Source: Kineobactrum sediminis (GTDB taxonomy: Bacteria; Pseudomonadota; Gammaproteobacteria; Pseudomonadales; Halieaceae). Taken from it: 64,000 nt of DNA. Positions 62,486-64,000 of the stretch are shown here, piece after piece. The notes under the pieces were generated by a model that saw only the letters and a list, made by a program, of their open reading frames with translations, was not told where the DNA came from and searched no databases. The translations under genes and the position numbers were made by a program. Every line of letters begins with the position of its first letter. Position 1 is the stretch's first letter. The stretch is from assembly GCF_002868715.1 (NCBI RefSeq), contig NZ_PKLZ01000010.1, forward strand, positions 114,050 to 178,049. The letters are read 5' to 3'.

Positions 62486-63751
62486 TTAAAACAGGGACGT
62501 CGGCATCCTCAACGCTATATCAACATCTTGTGCATCTTCCGTTGTACCGACCGAGAGTGAAAGGTTGAAACGTGTGTGTTGATTTGCACGTAGGGAAAAC
62601 CCGAATGTTAACGCTCCAATATCAAGCACACTACCGTTAATATCGGCTCCTCCCACCTTTGATTCAAGAACATGTTTGTGGGAATAGCCGATGCTGAAAG
62701 AGCTTCTTTCATTAAACGCAAAGCCCATGCCAAACCCAATTCCGAGACTGTCACCGGGATCAACGTTCTGTCTGGCTCCTGCGATCTCCTCGTCGGTATC
62801 CTTGTTCCAGCTGTAACTGAGACTACCAAAGAACACCGCGGGGTCAGTGGGGTACAGCACTGATACTGCCGGTTGCAGACTGAGGTAGCCTGAGCCCGTG
62901 TGCAGCTCGGTCGGAAACAGGGCCCCCGGCGTTGATTGTACAAAGTCCACATCGAATGGGCTGGAGCCTGTTGGCAGCGATGCGGTCAGGCTTCCGATGA
63001 ATATTGGCCAGCCATCAACACCATCATTAAGCTGGTAACGCGCTGCCAGTTCAGTATCACCAAAGCCGTTACCATCGGCATTGAATATCTCATCATCGCC
63101 GACGCCTATACTGATCGGCCTCGACCGCTGACTGTCTGAGCGATAGACATGTCGCACCCGGGTTTCAAGCTCAAGCCGGCTGCTTAATCCGTAACGTGCG
63201 GTGATCCCGGTAATCGTACTGTGTCGTTTGACCTGGCGCAGGTCTATAAGACCGATGGCTAGAGCCGGCAAAAACGTGAAGGCATCCAGGAAAACCCGAT
63301 TATTGTCTGCATAGGAATACTGCAAATAGGGCTCCAGAACCAGGCCACCTTTGTTGGTCAGGACTCTGGCCACCTGGTTATCCAGCGTTGGTATATCCGG
63401 TACTGCGGATTTTTTGATGATATCAGGCGCCTTGCCAACCGGCGCTACCGGTTCCCCAGGCTGCGGTCTGATTGTCGCATCCGCTCTTTGTTGCTGGATG
63501 CCGTTTAGTATACGCTTCAGCTGCTCGATTTCCCGCTGCTGGGCTTCAAGTAATTTTTGCTGCTGCTGAAGCGCTGCGTTCTGTTGATTGATCAGCTGCA
63601 TCTGTTTTGTCAGCTCCGACTCAAGATCAAGATTCTGCGCACCGACATAAGGCGCAACACCTGCATGGGATGCAAACAGCAGCATAAGCAGCCCCGCATG
63701 TTTGCCTCGTTTGCGCGCTACGGAACAACCCTGATAGTTGAGTCTAAGCAT
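62486..63751 (-). CDS. Outer-membrane beta-barrel with periplasmic coiled coil (FapF-like)
   Basis: 421 residues from ATG 63751 (a TTG at 63778 is also in frame). Signal peptide (GKHAGLLMLLFASHAGVAPY, ending VGAQ), then a Gln-rich coiled coil (about 42-90: LTKQMQLINQQNAALQQQQK, LLEAQQREIEQLKRILNG), a short Pro-rich linker and a barrel (about 130-421) of alternating strands such as LEPYLQYSYADNNRVFLDAF and RSSFSIGYSHKHVLESKVGG, ending in Phe (MPTSLF). Signal, coiled coil, linker and barrel is the layout of FapF, the secretion channel for Fap fibres. It converges on the secreted-protein gene with a 24-bp gap. Confidence 0.8.
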   Translation of the reverse strand: MLRLNYQGCSVARKRGKHAGLLMLLFASHAGVAPYVGAQNLDLESELTKQMQLINQQNAALQQQQKLLEAQQREIEQLKRILNGIQQQRADATIRPQPGEPVAPVGKAPDIIKKSAVPDIPTLDNQVARVLTNKGGLVLEPYLQYSYADNNRVFLDAFTFLPALAIGLIDLRQVKRHSTITGITARYGLSSRLELETRVRHVYRSDSQRSRPISIGVGDDEIFNADGNGFGDTELAARYQLNDGVDGWPIFIGSLTASLPTGSSPFDVDFVQSTPGALFPTELHTGSGYLSLQPAVSVLYPTDPAVFFGSLSYSWNKDTDEEIAGARQNVDPGDSLGIGFGMGFAFNERSSFSIGYSHKHVLESKVGGADINGSVLDIGALTFGFSLRANQHTRFNLSLSVGTTEDAQDVDIALRMPTSLF

Positions 63752-63964
63752 GGTTACGTATCTCTCGGCCCCCAGCAAACCTACCCGCTGTGCTACAACA
63801 TCCTGCTTTCGTACTTTGCGCTAATAGTAGTACAAAGACTCGACTAAGCAAGAATTCACGCGGATCTCCAATCGTTGCCTGGCTTCATCGGGTGTGAGGG
63901 GCTACCCCTCTTTTTGGGTACCGTTGGTCAGCGCCTGTGTAATGCTTTCGCCGCGCCCATAAAA

Positions 63965-63995
63965 AAACCCCGCAGCTCATTGAACTACGGGGTTT
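63965..63995 (-). terminator. Intrinsic terminator of a leftward gene beyond the window
   Basis: Arms AAACCCCG (63965-63972) and CGGGGTTT (63988-63995) with a 15-base loop; on the minus strand the stem runs into seven T. It would end a minus-strand gene starting to the right of the window. The 249 bp between the FapF-like start and the window end (63752-64000) show no other ORF or repeat. Confidence 0.75.
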
Positions 63996-64000
63996 ACAAA

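Noticed and set aside
1..64000. Search by eye for tRNA, rRNA, insertion-sequence ends, integrases and phage genes.
   Set aside because: No cloverleaf, transposase or integrase-like product was recognised; the accessory islands carry no visible mobility genes.

Overview
The window is about 64 kb of dense, fairly GC-rich bacterial chromosome with no rRNA, tRNA, CRISPR array, prophage or insertion sequence that I can see. The core gene order queG / nnrD-tsaE-amiC-mutL-miaA-hfq-hflX-hflK, followed by orn / rsgA and psd, is the arrangement found in Pseudomonas and related Gammaproteobacteria. A marine gammaproteobacterium of the Cellvibrionales/Halieaceae kind is my inference from gene content; no marker gene in the window proves it.

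Layout. 1-9.0 kb: leftward housekeeping run (membrane protease regulator, ribosome GTPase, RNA chaperone, tRNA modification, mismatch repair, cell-wall amidase, t6A synthesis, NAD(P)HX repair). 9.1-17.3 kb: queG, an FHA membrane protein, orn, rsgA, psd, an RNase II family exonuclease, asnS. 17.3-31.6 kb: mixed metabolic and small genes, including a SYLF protein, SDR, TPR/transglutaminase-like lipoprotein, cysH, nitronate monooxygenase-like enzyme, orphan ParA, Fe-alcohol dehydrogenase, FKBP isomerase, Nudix hydrolase, cinA, pdxH, ggt and an acyl-CoA thioesterase-like protein.

31.7-46.1 kb: thirteen tightly packed rightward genes that read as one operon and match no named system I know. They encode a TonB-C-like periplasmic protein, several lipoproteins, a membrane TPR protein, a PEGA-repeat/formylglycine-generating-enzyme-like protein, a MotA/TolQ/ExbB proton-channel protein, an actin/Hsp70-like protein with an FHA-like tail, two paralogous membrane-anchored VWA proteins whose transmembrane segment carries an ExbD-like aspartate, and an M48 metalloprotease lipoprotein. 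I infer an ion-driven envelope machine in which VWA domains occupy the place of the OmpA/TonB-like partner. A long, nearly perfect palindrome separates it from the next gene.

46.3-58.0 kb: metallo-beta-lactamase fold hydrolase, dicarboxylate symporter, Kazal-like lipoprotein, pirin with a divergent LysR regulator, glutathionyl-hydroquinone reductase, SixA-like phosphatase, tex, a PQQ/heme alcohol dehydrogenase lipoprotein and arfB.

58.2-63.8 kb: a second accessory island resembling the Fap functional-amyloid system: an atypical winged-helix regulator, a 525-residue Ser/Asp/Asn repeat protein (114-bp and 87-bp tandem repeats), a small secreted protein, a periplasmic C39-type peptidase (FapD-like), a secreted protein with a double-glycine leader-like motif, and a coiled-coil plus beta-barrel outer-membrane protein (FapF-like). 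The three secreted proteins share a related C-terminal SG..GI..I.QN.G.N motif. No intergenic stretch exceeds 300 bases.
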